A DNA stretch of 13,020 nucleotides from Chitinophagales bacterium (GTDB taxonomy: Bacteria; Bacteroidota; Bacteroidia; Chitinophagales; UBA2359): positions 1 to 13,020 of the forward strand of contig JAHDDN010000117.1 of NCBI GenBank assembly GCA_020629335.1, in the 5' to 3' direction. Under the pieces are notes generated by a model. That model did no database searches, had not been told where the DNA came from, and worked only from the letters and a program-made list of their open reading frames with translations. Below, one piece after another: positions 12,975-13,020 of the stretch. Position 1 is the first letter of the stretch. Every line of letters starts with the position of its first letter. The translations under genes were made by a program, and so were the position numbers.

Positions 12975-13020
12975 CGTTTAAAAAATAAGATTGGCATTTG
13001 CAGCTAAATATTTTGTATCA

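Overview
The window looks like a piece of a Bacteroidota chromosome of moderate to low GC, possibly from the Saprospiria side of the phylum (low confidence on the class). The reasons are: -7 promoter boxes of the form TAnnTTTG in front of several genes, no clear Shine-Dalgarno sequences, a single-chain glycine decarboxylase, a DUF1573 lipoprotein, a UbiA-type prenyltransferase of the kind linked to futalosine menaquinone synthesis, and intergenic DNA full of short palindromic dispersed repeats.

Layout. At 133-1440 (+) lies a DinF-type MATE transporter that starts with TTG. Positions 1441-2923 hold almost 1.5 kb with no credible gene but many repeats: two ATTCC/GGAAT palindromes, one copy of a ~138-bp dispersed element, a long imperfect inverted repeat (2254-2416), covarying hairpins and an 8-bp tandem repeat. 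At 2924-4282 (+) is a secreted protein of uncertain function, perhaps a DUF4932-like protease relative. At 4443-5073 (+) is a HigB/HigA-type toxin-antitoxin pair with a recognisable promoter and operator palindrome. At 5167-9117 (-) lie gcvP and, upstream of it, a membrane-anchored alpha/beta hydrolase. The divergent gap 9118-9517 holds two head-to-head octamer arrays, a second inverted copy of the ~138-bp element and a perfect 22-bp-arm palindrome. At 9518-10199 (+) is rplU-rpmA, closed by a strong intrinsic terminator. At 10432-12920 (+) come a DUF1573 lipoprotein, the UbiA-family prenyltransferase and a YdjM-like membrane metal-dependent hydrolase, the last again starting with TTG.

Function. 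The genes are mostly housekeeping: ribosome assembly (bL21, bL27), one-carbon metabolism (GcvP), quinone biosynthesis (UbiA family) and efflux (MATE). The accessory part is the toxin-antitoxin pair, flanked on both sides by copies of the same short repeat (4308-4330 and 5097-5120). I did not find a convincing new multi-gene system. What deserves a second look is the non-coding architecture (composite palindromic elements, octamer arrays, compensatory changes in hairpin stems) and the tight promoter/operator/start arrangement of the toxin-antitoxin pair.
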